This document shows, in pieces, positions 17,794-26,529 of a stretch of DNA of 64,000 nt. Origin of the DNA: SIAJ01 sp963773845 (lineage in GTDB: Bacteria; Planctomycetota; Planctomycetia; Gemmatales; Gemmataceae). The stretch is taken from the NCBI GenBank assembly GCA_963773845.1, contig CAVZCU010000009.1, positions 558,001 to 622,000 on the forward strand, given 5' to 3'. The stretch's first letter is position 1. Every line of letters starts with the position of its first letter. The notes under the pieces are model-generated. The model had not been told where the DNA came from and ran no database searches. It saw only the letters and a list, made by a program, of their open reading frames with translations. Made by a program: the position numbers and the translations under genes.

Positions 17794-18234
17794 ATGCTAC
17801 GTGTTCGCACCATTCTTTATCCAACGGATTTCTCGTCCTACTCCAATCAGGCGTACCTGCATGCGGTTGCCTTGGCGGAAACGCATCGGGCCTCGATGAC
17901 CATTGTCTACGTCGCTGGACCAGACCAGAAAGACGACGGCGACCATTGGCGAGGTCAACTCGAACAAATCCGCCCGGCCAATCCCAAGATTCCGGTCAGC
18001 CATGTCTACCTCGAAGGGGACCCGGCGGCTGAAATCGTGCAATATGCTCGGGATGCCCGCCTCGACTTGATCGTGATGGGCACGCACGGCCGCACCGGCA
18101 TCGATCGCCTGGTGCTGGGCAGCGTCGCCGAGAAAGTTCTGCGCGATGCCCCCTGCTCGGTGCTGGTCGTCAAGCTGCCGAAGGGAATGCCGCGTGCCGG
18201 CCGGCCGGAAGTGGCGCTGGCGTCGCGGCGGTAA
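17794..18234 (+). CDS. Universal stress protein (UspA family)
   Basis: A 146-residue single-domain USP. The N-terminal strand (TILYPTDFSSYSN) and the nucleotide-binding loop are clear: GTHGRTGIDRLVLGSVAEKV fits G-x2-G-x9-G-(S/T), so it should bind ATP. The Met at 17794 is chosen because family proteins begin close to the ILYPTDFS strand and a GGGAG lies upstream; an in-frame start exists at 17770. The gene is alone between the sigma gene (divergent) and a repeat. Confidence 0.88.
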   Translation: MLRVRTILYPTDFSSYSNQAYLHAVALAETHRASMTIVYVAGPDQKDDGDHWRGQLEQIRPANPKIPVSHVYLEGDPAAEIVQYARDARLDLIVMGTHGRTGIDRLVLGSVAEKVLRDAPCSVLVVKLPKGMPRAGRPEVALASRR

Positions 18235-18297
18235 AGGGAAGTTTGCACCACTGTACTACTTTCCGGCTTGATTCTTCACGCGCGGCGAAAAGATTTA

Positions 18298-18394
18298 GAG
18301 TGCGGGGACTGGTCACCGCTTTCGGATTTTGAAGGAGCGCTTGCCGCGTGCTCGCTCACCAAAAATCCGAAAGCGGTGACCAGTCCCCGCACTC
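18298..18394. repeat. Long inverted repeat
   Basis: Arms 18298-18330 and 18361-18394 are nearly perfectly complementary over 33 bases, with a loop of 30 bases. It lies between the universal stress protein gene and the HIT gene. It would form a very stable cruciform or RNA hairpin in the 5' leader of the HIT operon. Confidence 0.88.
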
Positions 18395-18459
18395 CGAAGG
18401 TGGCAGCTCCGCCGCGATGTGACTCTGTAGTGCATATGTTACGCAATCCGAGTCATGCG

Positions 18460-18954
18460 ATGGACCAACTCTGGGCTCCCTGGCGACTGGCGTATATCAA
18501 GCGCGAACATCGTCCGCATGAGGACGATGGGTGTTTCATTTGTCGCGGGCTCGCCGAATCGGACGATCGCAAAAACCTGATTGTTGAACGCACGCCGCTC
18601 GGCGTCGTGGTCTTGAATCGCTTCCCCTATAACAACGGGCATCTGCTCATTGCGCCGCAGGCGCACAAGGGGCGGCTGGATGAATTGACCGCCGACGAAA
18701 GCCTGGAGCTGCAGCAGACATTAGCTCGGATGATTCAAATCCTCGAACGGGAAATGCGGCCGGAGGGCTTTAACGTCGGGCTCAACCTGGGCAAGGTCGC
18801 CGGCGCCGGTTTGCCGGGCCACGTACACTGGCATGTCGTGCCGCGATGGAACGGCGACACCAACTTCATGCCCGTTTTCGGCGATGTGCGGGTGATCGCC
18901 CAATCGCTCGATGCCCTTTACGACTTGCTGTCGGCCGCTCTCAAACCGACGTGA
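18460..18954 (+). CDS. HIT-family nucleotide hydrolase/transferase
   Basis: A 164-residue histidine-triad protein. The opening DQLWAPWRLAYI and CFIC are typical of the diadenosine polyphosphate hydrolase/phosphorylase-like branch. The catalytic triad HVHWHVV is present near residue 120, followed by the tail PRWNGDTNFMPVFG. The Met at 18460 matches the family N-terminus; starts upstream would include repeat-derived sequence. Its TGA overlaps the ATG of the next gene (TGATG), indicating translational coupling to the dGTPase-like gene, a nucleotide-metabolism pairing. Confidence 0.9.
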   Translation: MDQLWAPWRLAYIKREHRPHEDDGCFICRGLAESDDRKNLIVERTPLGVVVLNRFPYNNGHLLIAPQAHKGRLDELTADESLELQQTLARMIQILEREMRPEGFNVGLNLGKVAGAGLPGHVHWHVVPRWNGDTNFMPVFGDVRVIAQSLDALYDLLSAALKPT

Positions 18955-20150
18955 TGCCGATGGACTGGGACACCTTCGAAGATTCGTGGCTCGCACCGTA
19001 CGGAATGCGAAGCCGCGACAGCCGCGGTCGCCATTATCCAGAACCACCGCACCCGTTTCGAACGATTTACCAGCGCGACCGCGAACGCGTCGTTCACTCC
19101 ACAGCCTTCCGCCGATTGATGGGCAAAACACAGGTCCTGGTCGGACGGATCAACGATCATCATCGCACGCGGTTGACCCACACACTGGAAGTCGCCCAAA
19201 TCAGTCGCACGGTGGCCCGCCGCCTTCGGCTGAACGAGGATCTCGCGGAAGCGATTGCCCTGTCGCACGATCTCGGCCACCCGCCGTTCGGGCATGCTGG
19301 CGAACGAGCACTGGACGAGTGCCTGACGGCGCAGGGCGGATTCGATCACAATTTGTATGGCCTTCGCCGCGTCGATTGTCTGGAAGAGCGCTATCCCGAT
19401 TTCCCCGGCCTCAATCTCTCGAGGGAATTGCGTGAAGCCTTCGTTCACCACAGCAAGCGTCGCGACCGGCCCGAGTGCCGGGAACTTCTGAGCGCTGGCT
19501 CGCCCTTGCTCGAAATGCAAATCGTCGATTGCTGCGACAGTTTGGCCTACGACACGCACGATACGGACGACGCGCTCGGCATTGGATTGATTACCCTCGA
19601 CGACCTTGCCGAAGTGGAACTTTGGAAGCGTGCCGCTGAGCCAGTGCGGGCACGGCACGCCAATCTCAATGGCGACGTGTTTCGCACGGCGGTGATTCGC
19701 GAAATGATAGCATGGCAGGTAAGCGACCTTATTGACGAGACGAGCCGCCGAATCACGAGCGAACGGATTCAGTCGCTTGGGGACGTTCGCAATTGCACGA
19801 CCCCCCTCGCGGGGTTCGGCCCGGAACTCATGCAGTTGAAAGGCGATCTGGAGCGCTTTCTGTATGAACGCGTCTATCGCCATCACCGGGTCATCCGAAT
19901 GGCGGCGCAGGGCCGGCGGATCTTGCAACGGCTGTACGCGGAGTTCGTCGCCCGGCCGGAGTTGTTGCCGGATCGCTATCTCGCTCGCTGGGCCGGCGCC
20001 CCGCCAACCGTGTTAGAGCGAGCGGCGGCGACCGTCATTCCCCGCGAAGCGTCCGCGGAGCGCGTGGTTGTCGATTATCTTGCGGGCATGACCGACCGGT
20101 TTGCCCGGCAAGAGTATCTGCGACTGTTCCACGCCGATAGCGACCTGTAA
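18954..20150 (+). CDS. dgt: dGTP triphosphohydrolase-like HD protein
   Basis: A 398-residue HD-superfamily protein of the deoxyguanosinetriphosphate triphosphohydrolase-like group, which hydrolyses dNTPs to the nucleoside and triphosphate. Visible signatures are RERVVHSTAFRRLMGKTQV, RLTHTLEVAQI (metal His), HDLGHPPFGHAGE (HD), and a later conserved Asp in DCCDSLAYDTHD. The start overlaps the HIT stop; a second Met lies two codons later. Substrate range (dGTP-only or broad) cannot be told from sequence. Confidence 0.9.
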   Translation: MPMDWDTFEDSWLAPYGMRSRDSRGRHYPEPPHPFRTIYQRDRERVVHSTAFRRLMGKTQVLVGRINDHHRTRLTHTLEVAQISRTVARRLRLNEDLAEAIALSHDLGHPPFGHAGERALDECLTAQGGFDHNLYGLRRVDCLEERYPDFPGLNLSRELREAFVHHSKRRDRPECRELLSAGSPLLEMQIVDCCDSLAYDTHDTDDALGIGLITLDDLAEVELWKRAAEPVRARHANLNGDVFRTAVIREMIAWQVSDLIDETSRRITSERIQSLGDVRNCTTPLAGFGPELMQLKGDLERFLYERVYRHHRVIRMAAQGRRILQRLYAEFVARPELLPDRYLARWAGAPPTVLERAAATVIPREASAERVVVDYLAGMTDRFARQEYLRLFHADSDL

Positions 20151-20226
20151 CATAGTCTCGTTCATCCTTGCCACTCCGCCGAACACGGCGCGGCCGGTTC
20201 TATCCCCTCCGTCCGGAGGCTCTCCC

Positions 20227-21321
20227 ATGTTACTATGGCTACTTCGTGGGCTATTCATCGCGATCGTCCTGGGCATGGCGATCGCCGCCTTCAGCACGTT
20301 CTCGGGCTCGCAGAAGGAGAAAATATGGGCTGGACTGAGCGCATCGATGCTCATTCTGGCTGCTGGCGGGCTCGTTCTGTTCACCGACTTGTGGGAACGA
20401 AATAAGCAAATCACGACGCTTTCGGCCATCTATTTTGGGCTGTTGCTCGGCCTGCTGTTGGGCTGGTTGTTCTCGCTGGCGATCGAGCAATATCTCGAGT
20501 CGCTCGATTACGACAAGAAGAGTCCGGGCTTCCTGGTGGCGCGAGCGCTGATTACCGTGATTTGTTGTTACATAACGATTTCAACGCTTATGCAGACCAA
20601 GGACGAGTTTCGCTTCATTATCCCTTATGTCGAATTTTCCAAACAGTTAAAGGGAAACAAGCCCCTGGTGCTCGATACCAGCGTGATTATCGACGGCCGA
20701 ATCGCGGACCTGTGCGATACTCGAATTATCGACAGCCGGCTGATCGTGACTCGGTTCGTCTTGCAGGAACTTCAAGGGATTGCCGACAGCTCGGACAAGC
20801 TTCGTCGCAATCGGGGCCGGCGCGGACTGGACATCCTCAAGAAGCTGCAAACGAACAAGAACATCGAATTGCTGATGCACGAAGGGAACGTGCAGGAGAT
20901 TCGGGAGGCGGGCGAGAAGATCCGCGTGGACGAGCGGCTCGTGTTATTCGCCAAGGCCTTGGGTGGACGGGTCGTGACCAACGACTTCAACCTGAACAAG
21001 ATCGCGCAGTTGCAGGGCGTGGAAGTCATCAATTTGAACGAGGTGGCGAACGCCCTCAAGACGGTGGCCTTGCCGGGCGAGTTCATGATGATCCGCATCG
21101 TCAAGGCGGGCGATCAACCGGGGCAAGGCGTGGGCTACCTGGACGATGGAACGATGGTCGTCGTCGAACAGGGACGGACGCACATAGGCAACGAAGTTCC
21201 GCTGACGGTGACGAGCGTCTTGCAGACCCCGGCCGGGCGGATGATCTTCGGGCGAGTGGAATCCACCAAGCCCGCCGTTCCGGCGCCCGGCACGGCGGAG
21301 GCGAAGGCTCTGGACAAATGA
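20227..21321 (+). CDS. Membrane PIN-TRAM domain protein (YacL-like)
   Basis: A 364-residue protein with about four N-terminal membrane helices (roughly 1-120), a PIN nuclease-like domain with KPLVLDTSVIIDGRIADL and VTNDFNLNKIA holding the acidic residues, and a C-terminal TRAM domain (GQGVGYLDDGTMVVVEQG) predicted to bind RNA. It resembles Bacillus YacL, whose role is poorly defined. The start at 20227 is supported by GGAGG upstream and by the hydrophobic N-terminus. Its stop overlaps the next ATG by the ATGA arrangement. Confidence 0.88.
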   Translation: MLLWLLRGLFIAIVLGMAIAAFSTFSGSQKEKIWAGLSASMLILAAGGLVLFTDLWERNKQITTLSAIYFGLLLGLLLGWLFSLAIEQYLESLDYDKKSPGFLVARALITVICCYITISTLMQTKDEFRFIIPYVEFSKQLKGNKPLVLDTSVIIDGRIADLCDTRIIDSRLIVTRFVLQELQGIADSSDKLRRNRGRRGLDILKKLQTNKNIELLMHEGNVQEIREAGEKIRVDERLVLFAKALGGRVVTNDFNLNKIAQLQGVEVINLNEVANALKTVALPGEFMMIRIVKAGDQPGQGVGYLDDGTMVVVEQGRTHIGNEVPLTVTSVLQTPAGRMIFGRVESTKPAVPAPGTAEAKALDK

Positions 21322-22076
21322 TGGGGAGAATTGACGTGGCAACTCGTTGGCTGATCACCCTGGGAATACTGGCTGCAGGAGGTGTAACCGTTGTTGTTCT
21401 GGCCGAAACGCCCAGTTCCAGCACGCCCAAAGAGAAGACGGCCGAAAACGCCGGCGAGGTCGAACTCGTGGAAGGAGTGATCAAGGCGCGGAAGGACTAT
21501 TGGGTCGCCCTCGACAAGCTGCGCCAACATTACGTGGCCGCCCACGAGATCGAAAAGGCCAAGTGGGTGGAAGATGAAGTGAAGTCCTATCACCGAATGA
21601 TGAAGTATTCGTACCGCCTTGACGTCAAGGACGTTCCCCCCCCGACGCTTCAGCCCAAGCAAAACGTGACCGAAGCGAACAACCTGTTCCGGCGGGCGAT
21701 TGACTACCAGAACCGCGGCACGGGCGAGGAACTTCTGGACAATCAGCGACGAGCGGAGATCCTCTTCCAGGCGATCCTCGAGAAATACCCCGACTCGGAC
21801 AAAATCGCGGAGACGGCCTATCACCTCGGCGATATTTACGAGCACTACCGTCCCCGGCCGCAATACGAACGCGCTGCCGCCTACTACGAGCGGTCGTTTC
21901 AGTGGAACAAGGCGTCCGCCACCGACGCCCGTCTGCGCGCTGCCAAGCTGTACGACTTCGAACTGAAAAGGCTCGACAAGGCGAAGGAACTGTACCGCTC
22001 GGTGATGAATCACGACACCAACCCATCGCGCGTCGAGGAAGCCGAGCGCCGTTTAACCGAGTTGAGCCGGCGATGA
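21318..22076 (+). CDS. Secreted/anchored TPR protein
   Basis: A 252-residue protein with an N-terminal hydrophobic segment (LITLGILAAGGVTVVVLA), a charged helical region and TPR-like pairs (RRAEILFQAILEKYPDSD, then AETAYHLGDIYEHY and AAAYYERSFQWN). It resembles YbgF/BamD-type periplasmic scaffolds, but no specific family is recognised. Two consecutive Met codons overlap the PIN-TRAM stop, so the two are coupled. It ends before a hairpin at 22109. Confidence 0.75.
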   Translation: MMGRIDVATRWLITLGILAAGGVTVVVLAETPSSSTPKEKTAENAGEVELVEGVIKARKDYWVALDKLRQHYVAAHEIEKAKWVEDEVKSYHRMMKYSYRLDVKDVPPPTLQPKQNVTEANNLFRRAIDYQNRGTGEELLDNQRRAEILFQAILEKYPDSDKIAETAYHLGDIYEHYRPRPQYERAAAYYERSFQWNKASATDARLRAAKLYDFELKRLDKAKELYRSVMNHDTNPSRVEEAERRLTELSRR

Positions 22077-22108
22077 TGACAAACGGCCAGGCGATCCTAT
22101 CCTGAAGA

Positions 22109-22130
22109 GGCCCGTCCCATGCGACGGGCC
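22109..22130 (+). terminator. Hairpin terminator-like element
   Basis: An 8-base perfect stem (ggcccgtc/gacgggcc) with a 6-base loop lies 32 bases after the TPR stop. It is followed by a modest T-rich stretch. It probably ends the HIT-dgt-PIN-TPR transcript, or attenuates read-through into the cation transporter. Confidence 0.55.
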
Positions 22131-22155
22131 TTGCCATTTGGTCACGAGGTTTGGC

Positions 22156-23073
22156 ATGTCCCCGGCGGGGCTGCGAGCTTTTATCCTGCTCTCCGTGCTG
22201 GCGGCCGTCCTGACCATCGGTCTCAAGTCGCTCGCCTATTTGTTTACGGGGTCAGTCGGCCTCCTCTCCGATGCGCTGGAATCGGGGATCAACTTATTCG
22301 CGGCGGTCACCGCGTATCTATCCCTCCGGTATGCCCATCGCCCGGCAGACGCCACGCACACCTACGGTCACGAGAAGATCGAGTTCTTTTCGTCCGGACT
22401 CGAAGGCGCACTCATCATTGTCGCCGGCATCGGGACCGCTTATGTCGCGGTTCAACGTCTGATTCAGCCGGTCCCGCTATCGGACTTGGGGCTCGGCTCA
22501 ATTCTGGCCCTGGGAGCGTCCGCCATCAATTTGGCGGTCGGACTGATTCTCGTTCGCGTCGGGCGTCAGGAACACTCGATCGTTCTGGAAGCAGATGGCA
22601 GGCACCTGTTGACTGATGTTTGGACGTCGGTCGCGATTATCACCGGCATCGCGATCGTCTGGATGACCGGATACTACGTTCTCGACCCAATTATCGCGAT
22701 CCTGGTCGGGTTAAACATCGTCTTCACGGGGTTGAAACTGATTCGTCGCTCGTTTGACGGGCTCATGGATCACGCTCTCTCCGCGGAGCAGCAAGCGAAT
22801 CTGCGGCAATTGATCCGAACCCATGCCCCGGCCGGAACCGCATTCCACGCCCTGCGCACGCGCCAAGCCGGGGCACGCAAATTCGCCGATTTCCATTTAC
22901 TCGTGCCGGGCGCCATGACCGTCCGCGATGCCCACGACCTGGGCACGCGCGTTGAAGAAGCGCTTCGCAAGGCCTTCGTCGGCCTGGAAGTCACCATCCA
23001 CATCGAGCCGATCGAGGAGAAAGCCAGTTATGAGGACAACACCTTGAGCGGCATCGAACCGCCAGCAAATTGA
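22156..23073 (+). CDS. Cation diffusion facilitator transporter
   Basis: A 305-residue inner-membrane divalent-cation/proton antiporter (CDF family; Zn, Fe, Co or Mn). Transmembrane helices fill residues 5-200. Metal-site elements are seen as LLSDALESGIN in helix 2 and EADGRHLLTDVWTS (His-x3-Asp) in helix 5, with TYGHEKIEFFSS between. A cytoplasmic dimer domain with HALRTRQAGARKFADFHLLV follows. The Met at 22156 is preferred over the frame start at 22138 because of position relative to helix 1 and a CGAGG upstream. Confidence 0.92.
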   Translation: MSPAGLRAFILLSVLAAVLTIGLKSLAYLFTGSVGLLSDALESGINLFAAVTAYLSLRYAHRPADATHTYGHEKIEFFSSGLEGALIIVAGIGTAYVAVQRLIQPVPLSDLGLGSILALGASAINLAVGLILVRVGRQEHSIVLEADGRHLLTDVWTSVAIITGIAIVWMTGYYVLDPIIAILVGLNIVFTGLKLIRRSFDGLMDHALSAEQQANLRQLIRTHAPAGTAFHALRTRQAGARKFADFHLLVPGAMTVRDAHDLGTRVEEALRKAFVGLEVTIHIEPIEEKASYEDNTLSGIEPPAN

Positions 23074-23124
23074 GAGGTCAGCGGTCAGAAGTCAGTGGTC
23101 AGACACCAGACACCAGACACCAGA
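23074..23124. repeat. Short direct repeats
   Basis: A 7-base unit (agacacc) is repeated three times at 23101-23121, with a partial fourth copy, preceded by related gtcag-type repeats. It fills the space between the convergent CDF and ispD genes. Confidence 0.7.
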
Positions 23125-23138
23125 CCCACTCGAGCTGA

Positions 23139-23879
23139 TTAGCTAAACCGCTCGTCTTCGAAAGGCCGGCTGGCTTTGGGTTTGTTTTCGGCTTCGCGAA
23201 GCTTGAGGAACTGGCCTGCAATTTTGAGATCCTCGTTCGTCGTGATCTTGATGTTGAGTGCCGAGCCCGGCGTCAGTTGCACGGGGTGCCCGGCCGCCTC
23301 GACGAGCTGGGCGTCATCGGTAATGGGAACCTTCAATCCGCCGCGCTTCGCGTAGGCATCCAACAAGAGATCTTTGCGAAAGGCTTGCGGCGTCTGCGCC
23401 TGCCAGAGGCCTTCGCGGGAAATGGTCTCGGTGACGCGCATCTGACGATCGGCGCGCTTGATTGTGTCGGCGACCGCCAAACCCGGCAGGGCCGCCCCAT
23501 GTTTGGCAGCCGCGTTGAAGACGGCGTCGATCACAGCGGTCGGCGTGCAGGGACGCACGGCATCGTGAACGGCGACGTGGTCGATTTCCGCCTTCAGGTG
23601 TGCAAGCGCGTTCGCCACCGAATCGAAACGCTCGGCCCCGCCGTCGACGAGCGATACGCCGAGAAACATCAAGTTGGCCGCATAGCGGCGCTGGACCAGT
23701 TCGCGATCGTCGGGCGAGATGACGAGAATGAGTTGCTGCACGTCGTCGCGATTACAGAAGAGCGCGGCGGTTTTGAGCCAAACGGCGGCGCCCTCCAGAT
23801 TGGCGAATGGCTTCTTTTCGCGGCCGCCGAAGCGCGTGGATCGTCCGGCAGCAGGCAGAATAACGGCGAACGAGGGCAT
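23139..23879 (-). CDS. ispD: 2-C-methyl-D-erythritol 4-phosphate cytidylyltransferase
   Basis: Third step of the non-mevalonate isoprenoid pathway. The 246-residue product has the N-terminal nucleotide loop ILPAAGRSTRFGG...KKPF, the central HDAVRPC motif, TIKRAD, and the C-terminal QTPQAFRKDLLLDAY and DDAQLVEAAG. Length is normal. It lies 31 bases after a small coil protein gene on the same strand. The extra C-terminal 20 residues are charged and look non-essential. Confidence 0.95.
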   Translation of the reverse strand: MPSFAVILPAAGRSTRFGGREKKPFANLEGAAVWLKTAALFCNRDDVQQLILVISPDDRELVQRRYAANLMFLGVSLVDGGAERFDSVANALAHLKAEIDHVAVHDAVRPCTPTAVIDAVFNAAAKHGAALPGLAVADTIKRADRQMRVTETISREGLWQAQTPQAFRKDLLLDAYAKRGGLKVPITDDAQLVEAAGHPVQLTPGSALNIKITTNEDLKIAGQFLKLREAENKPKASRPFEDERFS

Positions 23880-23909
23880 CGGCAGGCCTCCCCAGGGGCT
23901 ACCGATGTC

Positions 23910-24254
23910 CTACGCGGTTGCCCTGCCTTCGGCCTCGCCCGATTCGCCCTGGAGATATTTTCGCGCTGCCGCGAAGGCTCCCAGCGATCGATTGAGATCG
24001 ATTTCGAGAAGGGCAAGACTTTCTTGGGCATTTCGCACTTGTTCGCCCATGCCATCGAGAATCGATTGCCAGCCGGCGATTGTGCTTTCCAGGTTGGAAA
24101 GGGAATTGGTCCCGATTCGCTCCGGCTCCGGCGATGATGGCGACAGTTGGGCCAGCGCGCTTTCGTGCTGAAAGAGCGAATCCAGGGAAGCCTGGATGAA
24201 CTGGCCGATTCCATCGACGAACTCGGCGGACAAAAGCGGTGTGGACGGGGGCAT
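23910..24254 (-). CDS. Small coiled-coil hypothetical protein
   Basis: Unrecognised 114-residue protein, predicted almost entirely helical (DGIGQFIQASLDSLFQHESALAQ, interrupted here by family-neutral loops; then ESTIAGWQSILDGMGEQV and LALLEIDLNRSLGAFAAARKYL). No signal peptide or metal motif. The Met at 24254 gives a compact protein just upstream of ispD (31-base gap), so co-transcription is likely. The frame is open further upstream, to 24476, but that part looks like repeat-bearing intergenic sequence. Confidence 0.6.
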   Translation of the reverse strand: MPPSTPLLSAEFVDGIGQFIQASLDSLFQHESALAQLSPSSPEPERIGTNSLSNLESTIAGWQSILDGMGEQVRNAQESLALLEIDLNRSLGAFAAARKYLQGESGEAEGRATA

Positions 24255-24508
24255 GGCGAAACTCGTCGATAGTGACGGGCAAGTGCCAATAGCCGGGATG
24301 GGCGATTCGGGCAAGGCCGATTTTCGCTGGTTTTTCCTTGCACGCTTGGGCCGCCAGCGATATGGACTCGGTCGGCCCCAGGGGAAGGGCCGCGCTGAAA
24401 CCGATTGCGAAATGCGTTGTTGGGTTCGCCCGAATTCAGCGCATCGATTGAGCCGCACCGCTGAATTCTCGCGCATTCAGTCGCGGCTGCTCCACGGAGG
24501 GGGGAACC

Positions 24509-25264
24509 GTGTACGTTGCCTGTTCGTCGCTCTGCTTTAGTCGTTTTCCGTTGCCGGAAGCACTTCATGTCATCAGCGAGTTGCACTTTCACAAGGTGGA
24601 TCTCGCGCTGCATGAAAAGGGCCCTCATCTCAAGCCGTCGGATGTCCTTGCCGACGCGAACCGCGTCGCGCAGTTGTTGCGCAAAGCCAATGTGGCGTAC
24701 GCGGCATTCCACGTTGAGATCGATGCGCCGACGCCTGAGGATTACCGCGATCAACTGCGCGCCGTCTGCCGTCTGGGCCGGGTGCTCGCCGTACCGCTGG
24801 TCAACATTCCCACCGCCCCGATCGGCAGCGAAGTCGGTGCGGAAATCACGCGATTGACCGCGTTGAATCGAATAGCCGAGGCGGAGGGAGTCATCCTCAC
24901 GGTGGAGACGCACAGCCAATCGCTGACGGCCGATCCGGCCATGGCGATTTACCTGTGTCGGCAGGTGCCCGGGTTGGGCCTGACGCTCGATCCCAGCCAG
25001 TATCTGGTCGGAACTCAGCCGACCCAGGAGTACGACGAACTGTTTCCATACGTTCGCCACGTCCGCCTGCGCGATACCGCCCCGGCTCGACTGCAAGTTC
25101 AAGTCGGCCAGGGCCAGGTGGAATACGGAAAGATCATCAGCCAGCTGTCCCGCGAGCGCTATCATCGCGCGCTCTCCGTGGACATTCACGACACACCGGA
25201 ACCGGGCTATCCCATGGAGCCGGAAGTGCGGAAGTTGAAGTATCTTCTCGAAAGCATGGTGTGA
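24509..25264 (+). CDS. Sugar phosphate isomerase/epimerase-like TIM barrel
   Basis: A 251-residue protein of the xylose-isomerase-like/AP-endonuclease-2 superfamily. Conserved metal-site positions are visible as VETHSQSL (Glu), LTLDPSQYL (Asp), HVRLRDT (His) and ALSVDIHDTPEP (Asp/His). The GTG at 24509 follows a strong GGAGGGGGGA. It is on its own between ispD (divergent) and sod. The exact substrate cannot be inferred. Confidence 0.8.
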   Translation: MYVACSSLCFSRFPLPEALHVISELHFHKVDLALHEKGPHLKPSDVLADANRVAQLLRKANVAYAAFHVEIDAPTPEDYRDQLRAVCRLGRVLAVPLVNIPTAPIGSEVGAEITRLTALNRIAEAEGVILTVETHSQSLTADPAMAIYLCRQVPGLGLTLDPSQYLVGTQPTQEYDELFPYVRHVRLRDTAPARLQVQVGQGQVEYGKIISQLSRERYHRALSVDIHDTPEPGYPMEPEVRKLKYLLESMV

Positions 25265-25270
25265 ATTGCC

Positions 25271-25317
25271 TCGTAGCTGGCCGGTCAAACGCTGAATTCT
25301 GGTGAATCCAGCTACGA
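25271..25317. repeat. Dispersed palindromic repeat copy
   Basis: Complementary arms tcgtagctgg (25271-25280) and ccagctacga (25308-25317). The right part, 25291-25317, is a one-base variant of the 25-base word found three times at 517-627. Confidence 0.8.
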
Positions 25318-25421
25318 GCTTGATCTCTCCAACGGAGCAGCCGGCGCGCTTGTCCGCTTCGCGCGGCGGCGTAGATTAGCCGAACGTCCCATTCGCCGCC
25401 GTTTCACCGGGGAGTCACACC

Positions 25422-26039
25422 ATGGCACACGCGCTTCCACCGCTACTGTATGCGTTCAATGCTCTCGAACCGCACATCGACGCTTTGACGATGGAGATTC
25501 ACCACGACCGCCATCACAAGGCTTATGTGGACAATCTGAACAAGGCATTGGACGGGCACGCCGATCTTGCCGCCAAGTCGATTGAAGATTTGCTCCGCGG
25601 CGTCAAGAGCGCGCCGGAATCGATTCGACAAGCGGTTATCAACAATGGCGGCGGCCATCACAATCACTCCTTGTTCTGGACGATTATGGGCCCCGGCGGC
25701 GGGGGTGAACCGACCGGCGCGATCGGCGACGCCATCAAGGCCGGCTTCGGCGACTTCGCGGCATTCAAGGCGAAAATCAAGGAAAACGCGCTCGGCCAAT
25801 TCGGCAGCGGCTGGTCCTGGCTCGTGTGGGACGGCAGCAAACTTCAAGCCGTCAAGCGACTCAATCAAGACAGTCCGCTGATGGACGGCTTGACGCCGAT
25901 TTTGGGTGTCGACGTCTGGGAACATGCGTATTACCTGAAGTACCAGAACAAGCGGGCCGACTACGTGGATGCGTGGTGGAACACGCTCAATTGGAAGGCC
26001 ATTGAGTCTCGACTGGCGAGCGCCAAGGCGGGGAAATGA
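25422..26039 (+). CDS. sodA: Superoxide dismutase, Mn-type
   Basis: Converts superoxide to oxygen and hydrogen peroxide. The 205-residue product has all four metal ligands: His in EIHHDRHHKAYV, His in GGGHHNHSLFW, Asp and His in DVWEHAYYLKYQN. A Gly in GGGHHNH where iron enzymes usually have Gln, and NQDSPL in the C-terminal domain, favour manganese. No signal peptide is present, so it is cytoplasmic. The ATG follows a GGGGAG-type ribosome site. Monocistronic by context. Confidence 0.94.
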   Translation: MAHALPPLLYAFNALEPHIDALTMEIHHDRHHKAYVDNLNKALDGHADLAAKSIEDLLRGVKSAPESIRQAVINNGGGHHNHSLFWTIMGPGGGGEPTGAIGDAIKAGFGDFAAFKAKIKENALGQFGSGWSWLVWDGSKLQAVKRLNQDSPLMDGLTPILGVDVWEHAYYLKYQNKRADYVDAWWNTLNWKAIESRLASAKAGK

Positions 26040-26053
26040 CCGCGACTTGAAGA

Positions 26054-26226
26054 GTAGGACGGATTGCAAATCCGTCCTACTTGAGGCGCGGCGCTAATTG
26101 CAGGACGGATTGCAAATCCGTCCTACTTATTTAAGGCGCGGGCGCTAATCGCAGGACGGATTTCCAATCCGTCCTACTTACTTAAGTGGCGGGCGCTAGC
26201 CGTAGGACGGATTGACAATCCGTCCT
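26054..26226. repeat. Array of four spaced palindromes
   Basis: Four palindromes built on aggacggattgcaaatcc plus its mirror lie at 26054-26080, 26102-26124, 26153-26175 and 26204-26226, at a period of 48-51 bases. The linkers between them are also similar (variants of aaggcgcgggcgctaat), so whole about 50-base units were duplicated. The same palindrome recurs at 30447-30540. Confidence 0.92.
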
Positions 26227-26277
26227 ATGCCGTTATGGTTGGCAGACCTGAGTAACACAAGGATGTGGGGCCCGATC

Positions 26278-26529
26278 ATGCGCTGGTCGCTTGCACTTCT
26301 GGCAACCGCGATTGCACTGACTGGCTGTAGCACCACTCCGAAAAGGGAAATGCGCCCGCCCAAGTCGGAAGAGATGTATTCGCCGCCAGCAGGCCAATAC
26401 ACGAATCCACGCGATGATATTCCTCGCGACACGCCGCTTCTGGCGCCGAAGGGTACGCCAAACCTCAATACCAATGGTCCCGGACGTCCGGGTGTTGGCG
26501 CCGGCATGATGCCCACTAATCCGCGGTAA
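26278..26529 (+). CDS. Small lipoprotein
   Basis: A predicted 83-residue lipoprotein: hydrophobic segment WSLALLATAIALTGC ends in a clear lipobox, followed by a Pro/Asn/Gly-rich, unstructured tail. No family recognised. The ATG at 26278 is chosen because the signal peptide begins there; the open frame starts earlier, inside the palindrome array. Confidence 0.7.
   Translation: MRWSLALLATAIALTGCSTTPKREMRPPKSEEMYSPPAGQYTNPRDDIPRDTPLLAPKGTPNLNTNGPGRPGVGAGMMPTNPR

Noticed and set aside
26054..26226. Possible CRISPR array
   Set aside because: The spaced elements are palindromes and the linkers are near copies of each other, not unique spacers; no cas genes are present.
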